Source: Pseudocalidococcus sp964653145 (lineage in GTDB: Bacteria; Cyanobacteriota; Cyanobacteriia; Thermosynechococcales; Thermosynechococcaceae). From it: a DNA stretch of 64,000 nucleotides. Where the stretch lies: contig CAZZCG010000001.1 of assembly GCA_964653145.1 (NCBI GenBank), positions 1-64,000 on the forward strand, given 5' to 3'. Below are positions 17,369 to 25,667 of the stretch, piece by piece. Position 1 is the first letter of the stretch; each line of letters begins with the position of its first letter. Under the pieces are notes generated by a model, which searched no databases, was not told where the DNA came from, and worked only from the letters and a program-made list of their open reading frames with translations. A program made the position numbers and the translations under genes.

Positions 17369-18412
17369 ATGCTCAAATCCATCCCTGTTTTACTCTTAAC
17401 CACAGTCACAAGCTTGGCCTGGATTACCACCAGTTTTGGACTGCCACTTTCTCCCGGTGATCGGCTCAAACTAAGTATTCCAGAAGGGGAAGAATTCAAT
17501 GGAATCTATGAGGTTAATCTGGAAGGAAATCTGGAAATTCCCTACCTACCCCCGATCCCAGCCGCTGGCCTGGAACCACAACAAGTCCAGCAGAATCTCA
17601 CGCAAGCATTCCTCAAAGAGCAGTTATTCCAACCCAGTTTTTTGCGGGTAAGTCTAAATGTGGTGCAGTGGGCTCCCATCCAGGTATTTGTGAGTGGGGC
17701 TACATTTGTTCCCGGCAGAGTGTTGATCAATGAACAGTCCGACGCTCAGCAAACCCAGCCTCCAGTCACCATAGCGGGACAATATCCGCCCCGTCGCTAC
17801 TTGGCGGTGGCCCTGCGAGAGGCGGGGGGGGTACAGCCCACCGCTGACATTACAGCCATTCAACTGATCCGCCAAGGACAAACCCGCACCTTTGACCTGT
17901 CGGGGGTATTGTCGGGAGAACCCTTTGAGGATGTGCCATTGATTGCGGGTGACCGAATTATCGTTCCTGACACCAGGAAAATTAATAATGCCCTAGTACG
18001 ACCATCCCAAATCACCCCGGTTGGAGTCAAAATTTTCCTCTCGAATCTGACAGTACCAGCAACGGGAAATGCCATTTCTGGAATTAGTCGTGATGCCACA
18101 TCCTTTCCCTACGGCTCCCGATTTTCCCAGGCCGTGGTTGCGGCCAACTGTGCTGGGGGGACACGGGGAACCAATGCCGGACGGCGGGCTCTCCTCGTCA
18201 CCACTAATCAAATGACCGGACAAACCACCTATATCGAGCGAGGAGTTAACGATATTTTGAAACGATCTAGCGGGGATGTCGACAATCCCTACCTGATGGC
18301 TAACGATGCCGTGGTCTGTTACGACTCCAACTTTGTTGAGTTTCGGGACATTATGCAGTCGCTCAGCTTGTTCCTTTTCCCGATTCCCCTGATCCGGAGC
18401 CTTTATCCATAA
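17369..18412 (+). CDS. Wza-type polysaccharide export protein (OPX)
   Basis: 347-residue outer membrane or periplasmic polysaccharide export protein. The signal peptide is MLKSIPVLLLTTVTSLAWIT, with likely cleavage after SFG. There is no lipobox Cys, unlike E. coli Wza. The Poly_export domain follows (LSPGDRLKLSIPEGEEFNGI, LEGNLEIPYLPPIPAAGL). SLBB-like segments come next (IQVFVSGATFVPGRVLI, RYLAVALREAGGVQPTADIT, DVPLIAGDRIIVP). It ends near a hydrophobic tail (SLFLFPIPLIRSLYP). It opens the plus-strand arm together with the chain-length and polymerase genes. Confidence 0.88.
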   Translation: MLKSIPVLLLTTVTSLAWITTSFGLPLSPGDRLKLSIPEGEEFNGIYEVNLEGNLEIPYLPPIPAAGLEPQQVQQNLTQAFLKEQLFQPSFLRVSLNVVQWAPIQVFVSGATFVPGRVLINEQSDAQQTQPPVTIAGQYPPRRYLAVALREAGGVQPTADITAIQLIRQGQTRTFDLSGVLSGEPFEDVPLIAGDRIIVPDTRKINNALVRPSQITPVGVKIFLSNLTVPATGNAISGISRDATSFPYGSRFSQAVVAANCAGGTRGTNAGRRALLVTTNQMTGQTTYIERGVNDILKRSSGDVDNPYLMANDAVVCYDSNFVEFRDIMQSLSLFLFPIPLIRSLYP

Positions 18413-18421
18413 CTATTGCCC

Positions 18422-19822
18422 ATGCGTAAACGGCTCTTTCTCTCGCGGACAAAACCAATCTGGCGGCTGATTAGAAACCGCTGGACTCGCTACCTAGTGC
18501 TGAGTGCGGCTGCCAATGTTTTTATCTGGGGGTCAACTATAACCTACTTGAAAATTACCAAACCGACTTACACCAGTGAATGGGCATTAATTTTACCCGG
18601 TGCTACTTTTGGGGTTAACGTCAACTTACCGGGAATTGGGCAGGCCGTGGCCTCAAGTGGTTCGGGTATGGGCAGTTCTACCTACGATCCGCGGGCAAAT
18701 TATGAGTTTATTTTTAGCAGTGATCCAGTGCTAGCACGGGCAGCTGAGCTAGCTAAATTGCCCCAAGAGCAGTTTGGCAAGCCTCGGATTAAGCTTTTGG
18801 ATAACACTACTATCATGTTATTTGAGATCGGTGGCCGCAGTCCCACCGAATCTCAGCAAAAATCCTACGCCCTTTACACAGCCATTGTGGAGCGCTTGAA
18901 CACTCTGAGAGCCGGGGAAATTCAACAGCGGGAAGTGCCAAATCAGAAAATCTTACTGGCGGCACAGAAGAAATTAGAAACTGCCCAGAGCCGTCTTTCG
19001 GCCTATAAGCTGAGTTCTGGTCTGAGTTCTCCGGATCAGATTACGAATCTCTCCTCCAACATTGAGCAGTTACGTCGACTACGTTCTGAGGCAACAGGAC
19101 AGAAACAACTCGTAACCAATCGCCTCAAGCAACTCAGCTCCACCCTGGGATTAACCCCTGAGATGGCCGCTGACGCCTTCTTACTACAATCCGATCAGGT
19201 TTTTCAAGCCAACCTTAAGGACTACAGTGAAGCCACTGCGGCCCGAGAAGTATTGTTATCGAAGTTCGGGACAAACCATCCCCAGGTTGTGCGAGAAACT
19301 CAACGCCAACAAGCCGCCCGCCAGGCCCTGCTGGAACGCAGCCAACGTCTTCTCGGAAGAAACCCTGCCCCAGCCTTGTTTTCCCGGATGCTCCTGGCCA
19401 GTAGTGGAACCGGACGAGATACCCTATTCCAGGCCCTGGTTACTTATCAAGCGGATCAACGGGGCCTGGTGGGACAGGTAAAGGCGCTGGATCAGGAAAT
19501 TACTCGTTTAGAGGCCCGCTTGGAAGTTTTGTCCCAACGGCAATCGGTTTTAGAAAATCTAAGGCGGGATGAACAGGTTGCAGAGGCAATCTTCACCTCC
19601 ACCCTAACTAAGGTTGACTTGGGTCAGGGCGATATTTTTTCTGCCTATCCCCTAGCTCAAATGGCAGTGGAACCCAGCTTGCCCCAAAAGCCAACGGCTC
19701 CCAAAAAGGGCCTGGTGTTGGCTGGAGCTGCCTTAGGTTCAATTTTTTCAACCCTTGGACTCTGGATTCTTTGGATTCGTAAGCCCTGGATTAAAAAGCT
19801 CTCCAAATTCATTTCTCCTTAA
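18422..19822 (+). CDS. Polysaccharide co-polymerase / chain-length protein (Wzz/GumC type)
   Basis: 466-residue inner membrane protein of the Wzc/GumC class without a kinase domain. Membrane spans lie near residues 24-46 (YLVLSAAANVFIWGSTITYL) and 443-460 (GLVLAGAALGSIFSTLGLWI). Between them is a periplasmic region with coiled coils (ILLAAQKKLETAQSRLSAYK and the EITRLEARLEVL segment). The Pro-rich motif PSLPQKPTAPKKG precedes the second span, as in the family. I chose the ATG at 18422; a TTG two codons earlier is possible. No BY-kinase is encoded nearby. Confidence 0.87.
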   Translation: MRKRLFLSRTKPIWRLIRNRWTRYLVLSAAANVFIWGSTITYLKITKPTYTSEWALILPGATFGVNVNLPGIGQAVASSGSGMGSSTYDPRANYEFIFSSDPVLARAAELAKLPQEQFGKPRIKLLDNTTIMLFEIGGRSPTESQQKSYALYTAIVERLNTLRAGEIQQREVPNQKILLAAQKKLETAQSRLSAYKLSSGLSSPDQITNLSSNIEQLRRLRSEATGQKQLVTNRLKQLSSTLGLTPEMAADAFLLQSDQVFQANLKDYSEATAAREVLLSKFGTNHPQVVRETQRQQAARQALLERSQRLLGRNPAPALFSRMLLASSGTGRDTLFQALVTYQADQRGLVGQVKALDQEITRLEARLEVLSQRQSVLENLRRDEQVAEAIFTSTLTKVDLGQGDIFSAYPLAQMAVEPSLPQKPTAPKKGLVLAGAALGSIFSTLGLWILWIRKPWIKKLSKFISP

Positions 19823-19853
19823 ACGACTATCCCTTCCCTCCCTATTGCCCAAC

Positions 19854-21170
19854 GTGTTTGCCAAGCTGACCCGATACTTCAAGTCTCAAGATATTCAGCC
19901 CGAGAACTTGCCCGAGAAAGTGATCTGGTGGGCTCTTGTCTATACCTATCCCATCTGGTTGTTTGGGGGATTGTATATTGTTGGCTCGTTACTCTGCTGG
20001 TTGCTCTTACTATTTGTCGTGATTAAGGCCATGGCCCAGGCCGAGGATCCAGACATTCCAGAAGCAGATAAAATCTCCGTTTCTTGGGTGACTTGGGTCT
20101 GGATTGTCGGCATGCTGATGATGGAAGTAGCCCTCATCGCCGGACATGTGGACTTTAACCTGCCTGTGGGGTTAATGATTAAGTCCTCCATCGGCTGGGC
20201 TAAGGGCTGGGCGGCACTAGCTCTCTATCCTTTGGCGGGTTGTCTCAAAATTCGTCCCCAGGTTATTTATCGAGCTGTTTGTATTATCGGCTTGTATACT
20301 CTGCTGATTACCCCAATCCTGCTGATCACCCCCTATCTGCACTTGCCCCAGGTTTTATATGTTTCTCCTCTGCGGGCCGTGGGCGGGCCTGGCAATGAAT
20401 TTTTTGATGTTCCCCTCTACGAAATTGATGGCAGTACCGGCGACCTGCGCTGGCGGTTATTCACCCCTTGGGGCCCCGCCCTCGGTTTTGTGGGCAATGT
20501 CAACTTTGTTCTAGCCTTGCAGGAAAAAAATAAGAAATGGCGATGGCTGGGACTGACAGGAGCGGTGATCATGTGCTTTATTTGCAAGTCTCGCCTGGCC
20601 CAAGTTTGCATTCTCATCATTCCTCTGTTGACCGCGATTTTCTCTCGTCTCCATCGTCCTGGCATGCTTATTGGGCTGGGTGTGACTAGCTACTTGGGAG
20701 GAATATTCTCTCCCTTTATTTTGATGTCCATCGAGGAGTTCTGGGAAAAGTTCAAATCAGCCCGGGCCGGTTCTACCCGCGTCCGTATGTCATTAAAACG
20801 CATCGCTGAGTATCGTTGGCAAACGGAAGCACCGATTTGGGGACATGGGGTCGTTGAAGATGGGCCACATATTGTTGAACGCATGCCAATTGGATCACAC
20901 CACACCTGGGCAGGGCTCCTATTTGTCAAAGGCATTGTCGGTTATGCCTCCCTGGCGATTCCCATGGGATTAAGTTTCCTGGATTTATTAATTAAGTCCA
21001 TGGACAAATATCGGCCCACAGCCCGCCCAGGCCTCAGCATGATCATGATTCTGTTTCTCTATACCTTTGGCGAAAACTTAGAGATTCTCGTCTATCTCTA
21101 CTGGCACGGTATGGTGATTATGGGGATAGCTTTTCATGAAAAACCCAGCTTAAAGCTGCGGACAACATAA
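19854..21170 (+). CDS. Wzy-like O-antigen/exopolysaccharide polymerase
   Basis: About 438-residue multi-span membrane protein (around ten hydrophobic segments) with a large loop holding GGPGNEFFDVPLYEIDG and TPWGPALGFVGNVNFVLAL. The later part has RVRMSLKRIAEYRWQTEAPI followed by WGHG, and GSHHTWAGLLFVKGIVG. These are the two patterns typical of Wzy/WaaL polymerases and ligases. It would join repeat units in the periplasm. The start is uncertain: GTG 19854 and TTG 19845 are in frame after the upstream stop (19822), and no ATG is suitably placed. It completes the Wzx/Wzy set. Confidence 0.75.
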   Translation: MFAKLTRYFKSQDIQPENLPEKVIWWALVYTYPIWLFGGLYIVGSLLCWLLLLFVVIKAMAQAEDPDIPEADKISVSWVTWVWIVGMLMMEVALIAGHVDFNLPVGLMIKSSIGWAKGWAALALYPLAGCLKIRPQVIYRAVCIIGLYTLLITPILLITPYLHLPQVLYVSPLRAVGGPGNEFFDVPLYEIDGSTGDLRWRLFTPWGPALGFVGNVNFVLALQEKNKKWRWLGLTGAVIMCFICKSRLAQVCILIIPLLTAIFSRLHRPGMLIGLGVTSYLGGIFSPFILMSIEEFWEKFKSARAGSTRVRMSLKRIAEYRWQTEAPIWGHGVVEDGPHIVERMPIGSHHTWAGLLFVKGIVGYASLAIPMGLSFLDLLIKSMDKYRPTARPGLSMIMILFLYTFGENLEILVYLYWHGMVIMGIAFHEKPSLKLRTT

Positions 21171-21205
21171 TCATTGAATTAAATTTATTTCTCAGGAATT
21201 GACAC

Positions 21206-21775
21206 ATGTACGGCTTAGTTAATCGAGCAATTCAGGATATGGTCTGTCGGTATCACGGGGAAGCAACCTGGAAGCGGATCAAGACCCTGGCTGGTCTGGA
21301 AGACCTGGATTTTTTCCTTAGTATGGAGGGCTACCCCGACGATGTGACGCACCGCCTGGTTGGGGCCGCCTGTGAAGTGTTGGGCATGTCTGCTGAAGAA
21401 GTTTTAAAAGCATTTGGTGAATATTGGGTGACCTACACTGCAGAAGAAGGCTACGGGGAATTGTTGAATAGCGCCGGGAAGTCGTTGCCGCAATTTGTTG
21501 AAAACCTAGACAATCTCCATGCTCGTGTTGGCTTAAGCTTTCCGCAGTTGCAGCCCCCCTCCTTTGACTGTCAACGCACCGAACCTAGATCCATGCATCT
21601 GCACTACCATTCCCACCGCCAGGGTTTAGCACCCATGGTTATCGGGTTAATTCATGGATTGGGCAAACGGTTCAAGACCAACGTTAAAGTCTCCCAAGCC
21701 CAATCCCGAGAGCAAGGAGCAAGCCATGATGTCTTTGCAATTGAATACGACCAGCTTGAAACTGAAGATCGCTAA
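21206..21775 (+). CDS. H-NOX heme protein (nitric oxide/oxygen sensor)
   Basis: 189-residue heme-nitric oxide/oxygen binding protein. The expected proximal heme ligand is H105 (DNLHARVGLSFPQLQPP), and the heme-propionate motif Y-x-S-x-R is Y134-S136-R138 (HYHSHRQGLAPMVIGL). The N-terminus MYGLVNRAIQDMVCRYHGEA is typical. AGGA precedes the ATG by about 8 bases. The stop is 6 bases before the HNOBA-containing kinase gene, so the two form an operon as in other cyanobacteria. No distal Tyr that would favour oxygen binding stands out, but this needs a structural alignment. Confidence 0.93.
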   Translation: MYGLVNRAIQDMVCRYHGEATWKRIKTLAGLEDLDFFLSMEGYPDDVTHRLVGAACEVLGMSAEEVLKAFGEYWVTYTAEEGYGELLNSAGKSLPQFVENLDNLHARVGLSFPQLQPPSFDCQRTEPRSMHLHYHSHRQGLAPMVIGLIHGLGKRFKTNVKVSQAQSREQGASHDVFAIEYDQLETEDR

Positions 21776-21781
21776 CAGGCT

Positions 21782-24700
21782 ATGAATGTTCCAGTTCATC
21801 TACCGCCTGAGCAGTTTGCGGCTCTGTTTCCATTCCACCTGCTGCTAGATCCGCAACTCAAAATCACAGCCGTTGGTGAAACTCTGCAACGCTTATTGCA
21901 ACCTCGGCAACTGATTGGTAGCTTACTTTCCGAACAATTTCAAATTGACCGGCCACAATGTGCACTTAACTTTGAAGCCTTGCAAGCCCAGACCCACTCC
22001 CTCTTTCTCTTGCATTCATTGCACGGTTCAATTCAACTGAAGGGACAACTGTTAGTACTGGAGCAGCCTCACTCGCTCTTGTTTGTTGGCTCGCCCTGGA
22101 TCACTGATATTGCCGATTTGAAAAATCTCGGTTTATGCCTGAATGATTTTCCCCTCCATGATGCCGTCAGTGATTATCTGGTTTTGCTTCAGACCAAAAA
22201 TACCGCTTTGGCCGAAGCACAACAACTCACCCGGCAACTGACTCGACAACGGGCAGAACTGCGATCCACCAGCTCCCAGCTTCGTACCCTGATCGAAAAT
22301 ATGCAAGCGGGGGTTCTGGTAGAGGATGAAAATCGCTCTATTGTCTTTGTGAACCAGGCCTTCTGTCAACTCTTTAATATCCCTTTTCCGGCAGCCAACT
22401 TAGAGGGGATGAATTGCCATGAATGTGGGGATTGCAGCCAGGATTTATTTCTGGATCTTCAAGCCTTTTTAGACGGAACCAATTCAATTCTGCAAGCTGG
22501 CGAAATTGTCATTAATCAAGAATTGCTAATGCAAGATGGACGGGTGCTGGAACGGGACTATGTTCCGATTGTCCAAGATGGGAATTTCTACGGGCATCTG
22601 TGGCAATACCGGGATGTAACTGCTCGTAAACAGGCAGAAAACACCGTCAGAGCCAGTGAGGAACGCCTAACCCTGGCCCTAGATGCGGTGGAAGAAGGAC
22701 TGTGGGACTGGAACGTGGTGACGGGGGAAGTCTATCGGAGTGAACGCTGGTTTCAAATGTTGGGCTATTCCAGCCAAGATTGGTCAAACTACATCCAGAC
22801 GCGGGATCAACTTGTCCATCATGAGGATTGGCCTGAGATGGCAAGCCAGTTGGCGGCCCACCTCAGCGGAAAAACACCATCCTACGAGTGTGAACTCCGG
22901 ATGCGAACCCAAGCGGGCGAGTGGAAATGGATTCTAGATCGGGGGCGGGTGATTAGCTGGGATGAAACGGGAACTCCCCTAAGGATGGTTGGCACCCATC
23001 TGGATATTACGGAACGGAAACAGGCGGAAGAAGCCCTCCAGCAGCAATATAAACGGGTGGTTTTACTGAAGCAAATTACGGAGAAAGTCCGGCAATCCCT
23101 GCAACCAACGGAGATACTCCACACTACTGTCCAGGAAGTTCAACAACTGCTCCAGTGCGATCGGGTTTTGATCTTTCAGTTGGGGACCAATGGTTCCGGG
23201 ACTGTGATTCAGGAAGCCGTTGTCCCCAGTTGCTCAGTCATCCTTGGCCAAGACATTTATGACCCCTGTTTGCAGAAAGGTTATCTGGATTTTTACCGCT
23301 CTGGCCAGATCACAGTGATTACCGATATTGAGAAATCTCACCTCAAAGCCTGCCATCGGGAATTTTTACAGCAATTTCAAGTAAAGGCCAACTTGGTGGT
23401 ACCGATTTTGGTGCGTCAGGAGCTTTGGGGCTTGCTGATCGTCCATCAGTGTAATCACCCCCGGCACTGGGCAGCTCTGGAAATCGATTTACTTAAGCAT
23501 CTGGCGGATCAAATGGGAGTGGCATTAACCCAGGCCAACCTCCTAGAAAAGGAAACCCGTAATGCTACCCTGCTCACTCGTCAAAATGAGGAACTGGCTG
23601 CGGCTAAGCATGCGGCCGAGATTGCAAATGCGGCTAAAAGTAATTTTCTCGCGATTGTTAGCCACGAGATCCGGACACCCATGAATGCAGTGATCGGGAT
23701 GTCGGGCCTCTTGCTTGATACCCCTCTGACAACCGAACAGTTTGACTACATTCAAACCATTCGGAATAGCAGTGATACCTTGCTGACGCTGATTAATGAC
23801 ATTCTGGATTTCTCGAAAATCGAGGCCGATAAGCTGGAACTGGAGGAGCAACCCTTTGATTTACAGGTCTGTATTGAGGAAGCCATCGACTTATTGGCGC
23901 CCCAGGCCATCTCCAAGGGATTAGAACTAATCTATTTTCTTGAGCCTAATCTGCCGAAGCGGGTGATCGGTGATGTGACTCGGTTGCGGCAAATTCTCTG
24001 GAACCTCCTCAGCAACGCAGTTAAATTCACCACCACTGGTGAAGTGGTGATCTCCGTCTGGGGCCACGAGTTGGTATTACCTAATTCCTTAAGTTCTACC
24101 TATAAAATCCAGTTTGCCGTCCGGGATACTGGCGTGGGGATTGCACCTGATAAGCTAGAACGACTGTTTAAACCCTTCAGTCAGGGAGACTCGTCTATGA
24201 CGCGCCGCTATGGAGGGACGGGGCTGGGCCTGGCAATCAGCAAACGTTTAAGTGAACTGATGGGCGGGCGGATGTGGGTGAGCAGCCAGGAAGGTCAGGG
24301 CTCAACCTTCCATTTCTCCGTTAATTTGCAAGTTGATACATCTGCTAACCTGGGGAATATTTCTTTAGCAGAACTGCGAGATAAATCTGTCCTGCTTTTG
24401 GTGGGAAGCTATAGCTTAAAGCAAAGCTTAATGTTCCAAATGCAAGCCTTGGGACTTCAAGTGCAGGCAGCTGACTCCCCTGACTCTGCGTTAGAGGTGC
24501 TTTATCATAACCACAAAATTGATCTGGCCATCTTGGACATTGATCTCCCGCATCTTGAACCAAGTCAATTAGCCAGCCAAATGCACGAGATTCCAGGCCA
24601 CGACTCTTTACCCTTAGTCATGTTGAGTGCGAAAGCCAAAAGTGCCTTGGAAATTAAGGAGGTTTCAGCCGAGTTCAGTGCCTTTCTCAACAAGCCCGTG

Positions 24701-25636
24701 CACCATTACCAGCTCACCAATGTTCTGGTTGAGTTAATCAGAGACGGACTTTCGACTACTGCCGACCCCCGGTCTTCTATCCCCTCTTTTTCCCACTTTC
24801 CCATCTCCGCTATCACCCAGACTGAATTACCCCTTGCCCAAACCCTACCGTTACGCATACTCCTAGTCGAAGACATTGCTGTGAATCAAAAAATTGCGAC
24901 CCAGATGTTACAACGCCTTGGCTATCGGGCCGATGTTGCCAATAATGGTCTGGAAGCTTTAGAAGCTCTACAACGGCAGATATATGATGTGATTTTCATG
25001 GATGTGCAGATGCCAGAAATGGATGGTCTGGAAACCACCCAGCGAATTCGTCAAGACTCCCGTTTAAGTTTGCAACCCTGGATTATTGCAATGACAGCTC
25101 ATGCTCGGGCGGAAGATCGTCAGGCCTGTTTACAGGTTGGTATGGATGACTACGTGAGTAAGCCGGTTTCATTAGAGACCTTAAGGCAGGTTTTGGAGCA
25201 GTCTAAACATGCCAAATCGGCGGATCAATACCCAAGCCCAATTTCTATCTCTGCAGAACCCCAGGCCAGTGTGACCCAAGAGCCTGTGATTGTGCCAGAA
25301 ATTTGGCAAAAATTGCAAGCAGTCGGAGGTGAGTCTGCCACAGAGTTGCTGACGGAGTTGGTCGAGATTTACCAAGAAGACGGAAGCAGACTGATTTCTG
25401 AACTCAAACAGGGACTGGATAAGGGTGATCTCGGGAAGCTGAAAAGGTCTGCCCACGCCTTGCGCTCCCCCAGTGCTAGCCTTGGGGCCTTAGTTGTGGC
25501 TAATCTTTGCAAAACTCTGGAGCAAGTGGATGAGCAGCTTTTCCTGGAATGTGCACCCAGGTTAGTTACTGAAATTGCAGCGGAATTTGCCCACTCAGTT
25601 GCATCTTTACAGCACTTATTGCAAGAACAAAAATAA
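21782..25636 (+). CDS. Hybrid sensor kinase: HNOBA, PAS, PAS, two-Cys GAF, HisKA, HATPase, REC, REC, HPt
   Basis: 1284-residue phosphorelay protein. Residues 1-150 form the heme-NO-binding-associated domain that partners H-NOX, followed by a coiled coil (EAQQLTRQLTRQRAELR). PAS domains lie near 180-290 and 295-415. The GAF domain (about 430-590) has D494-P-C496-L and C524-H525 (HLKACHREFL, FQVKANLVVPI), the pattern of two-cysteine cyanobacteriochromes with 28-residue spacing. The kinase core has H628 (VSHEIRTPMNAVIGM) and GTGLGLAISKRLSELMGG. REC1 keeps D919 (LAILDIDLP) but lacks the acidic pair, so it is a pseudo-receiver. REC2 is complete with D1074 (IFMDVQMPEMDG). A C-terminal HPt has H1225 (AHALRSPSASLG). 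It could combine gas and light input. Confidence 0.9.
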   Translation: MNVPVHLPPEQFAALFPFHLLLDPQLKITAVGETLQRLLQPRQLIGSLLSEQFQIDRPQCALNFEALQAQTHSLFLLHSLHGSIQLKGQLLVLEQPHSLLFVGSPWITDIADLKNLGLCLNDFPLHDAVSDYLVLLQTKNTALAEAQQLTRQLTRQRAELRSTSSQLRTLIENMQAGVLVEDENRSIVFVNQAFCQLFNIPFPAANLEGMNCHECGDCSQDLFLDLQAFLDGTNSILQAGEIVINQELLMQDGRVLERDYVPIVQDGNFYGHLWQYRDVTARKQAENTVRASEERLTLALDAVEEGLWDWNVVTGEVYRSERWFQMLGYSSQDWSNYIQTRDQLVHHEDWPEMASQLAAHLSGKTPSYECELRMRTQAGEWKWILDRGRVISWDETGTPLRMVGTHLDITERKQAEEALQQQYKRVVLLKQITEKVRQSLQPTEILHTTVQEVQQLLQCDRVLIFQLGTNGSGTVIQEAVVPSCSVILGQDIYDPCLQKGYLDFYRSGQITVITDIEKSHLKACHREFLQQFQVKANLVVPILVRQELWGLLIVHQCNHPRHWAALEIDLLKHLADQMGVALTQANLLEKETRNATLLTRQNEELAAAKHAAEIANAAKSNFLAIVSHEIRTPMNAVIGMSGLLLDTPLTTEQFDYIQTIRNSSDTLLTLINDILDFSKIEADKLELEEQPFDLQVCIEEAIDLLAPQAISKGLELIYFLEPNLPKRVIGDVTRLRQILWNLLSNAVKFTTTGEVVISVWGHELVLPNSLSSTYKIQFAVRDTGVGIAPDKLERLFKPFSQGDSSMTRRYGGTGLGLAISKRLSELMGGRMWVSSQEGQGSTFHFSVNLQVDTSANLGNISLAELRDKSVLLLVGSYSLKQSLMFQMQALGLQVQAADSPDSALEVLYHNHKIDLAILDIDLPHLEPSQLASQMHEIPGHDSLPLVMLSAKAKSALEIKEVSAEFSAFLNKPVHHYQLTNVLVELIRDGLSTTADPRSSIPSFSHFPISAITQTELPLAQTLPLRILLVEDIAVNQKIATQMLQRLGYRADVANNGLEALEALQRQIYDVIFMDVQMPEMDGLETTQRIRQDSRLSLQPWIIAMTAHARAEDRQACLQVGMDDYVSKPVSLETLRQVLEQSKHAKSADQYPSPISISAEPQASVTQEPVIVPEIWQKLQAVGGESATELLTELVEIYQEDGSRLISELKQGLDKGDLGKLKRSAHALRSPSASLGALVVANLCKTLEQVDEQLFLECAPRLVTEIAAEFAHSVASLQHLLQEQK

Positions 25637-25667
25637 ACCAATCTACCTCCAGATAACTCACCTAGTT

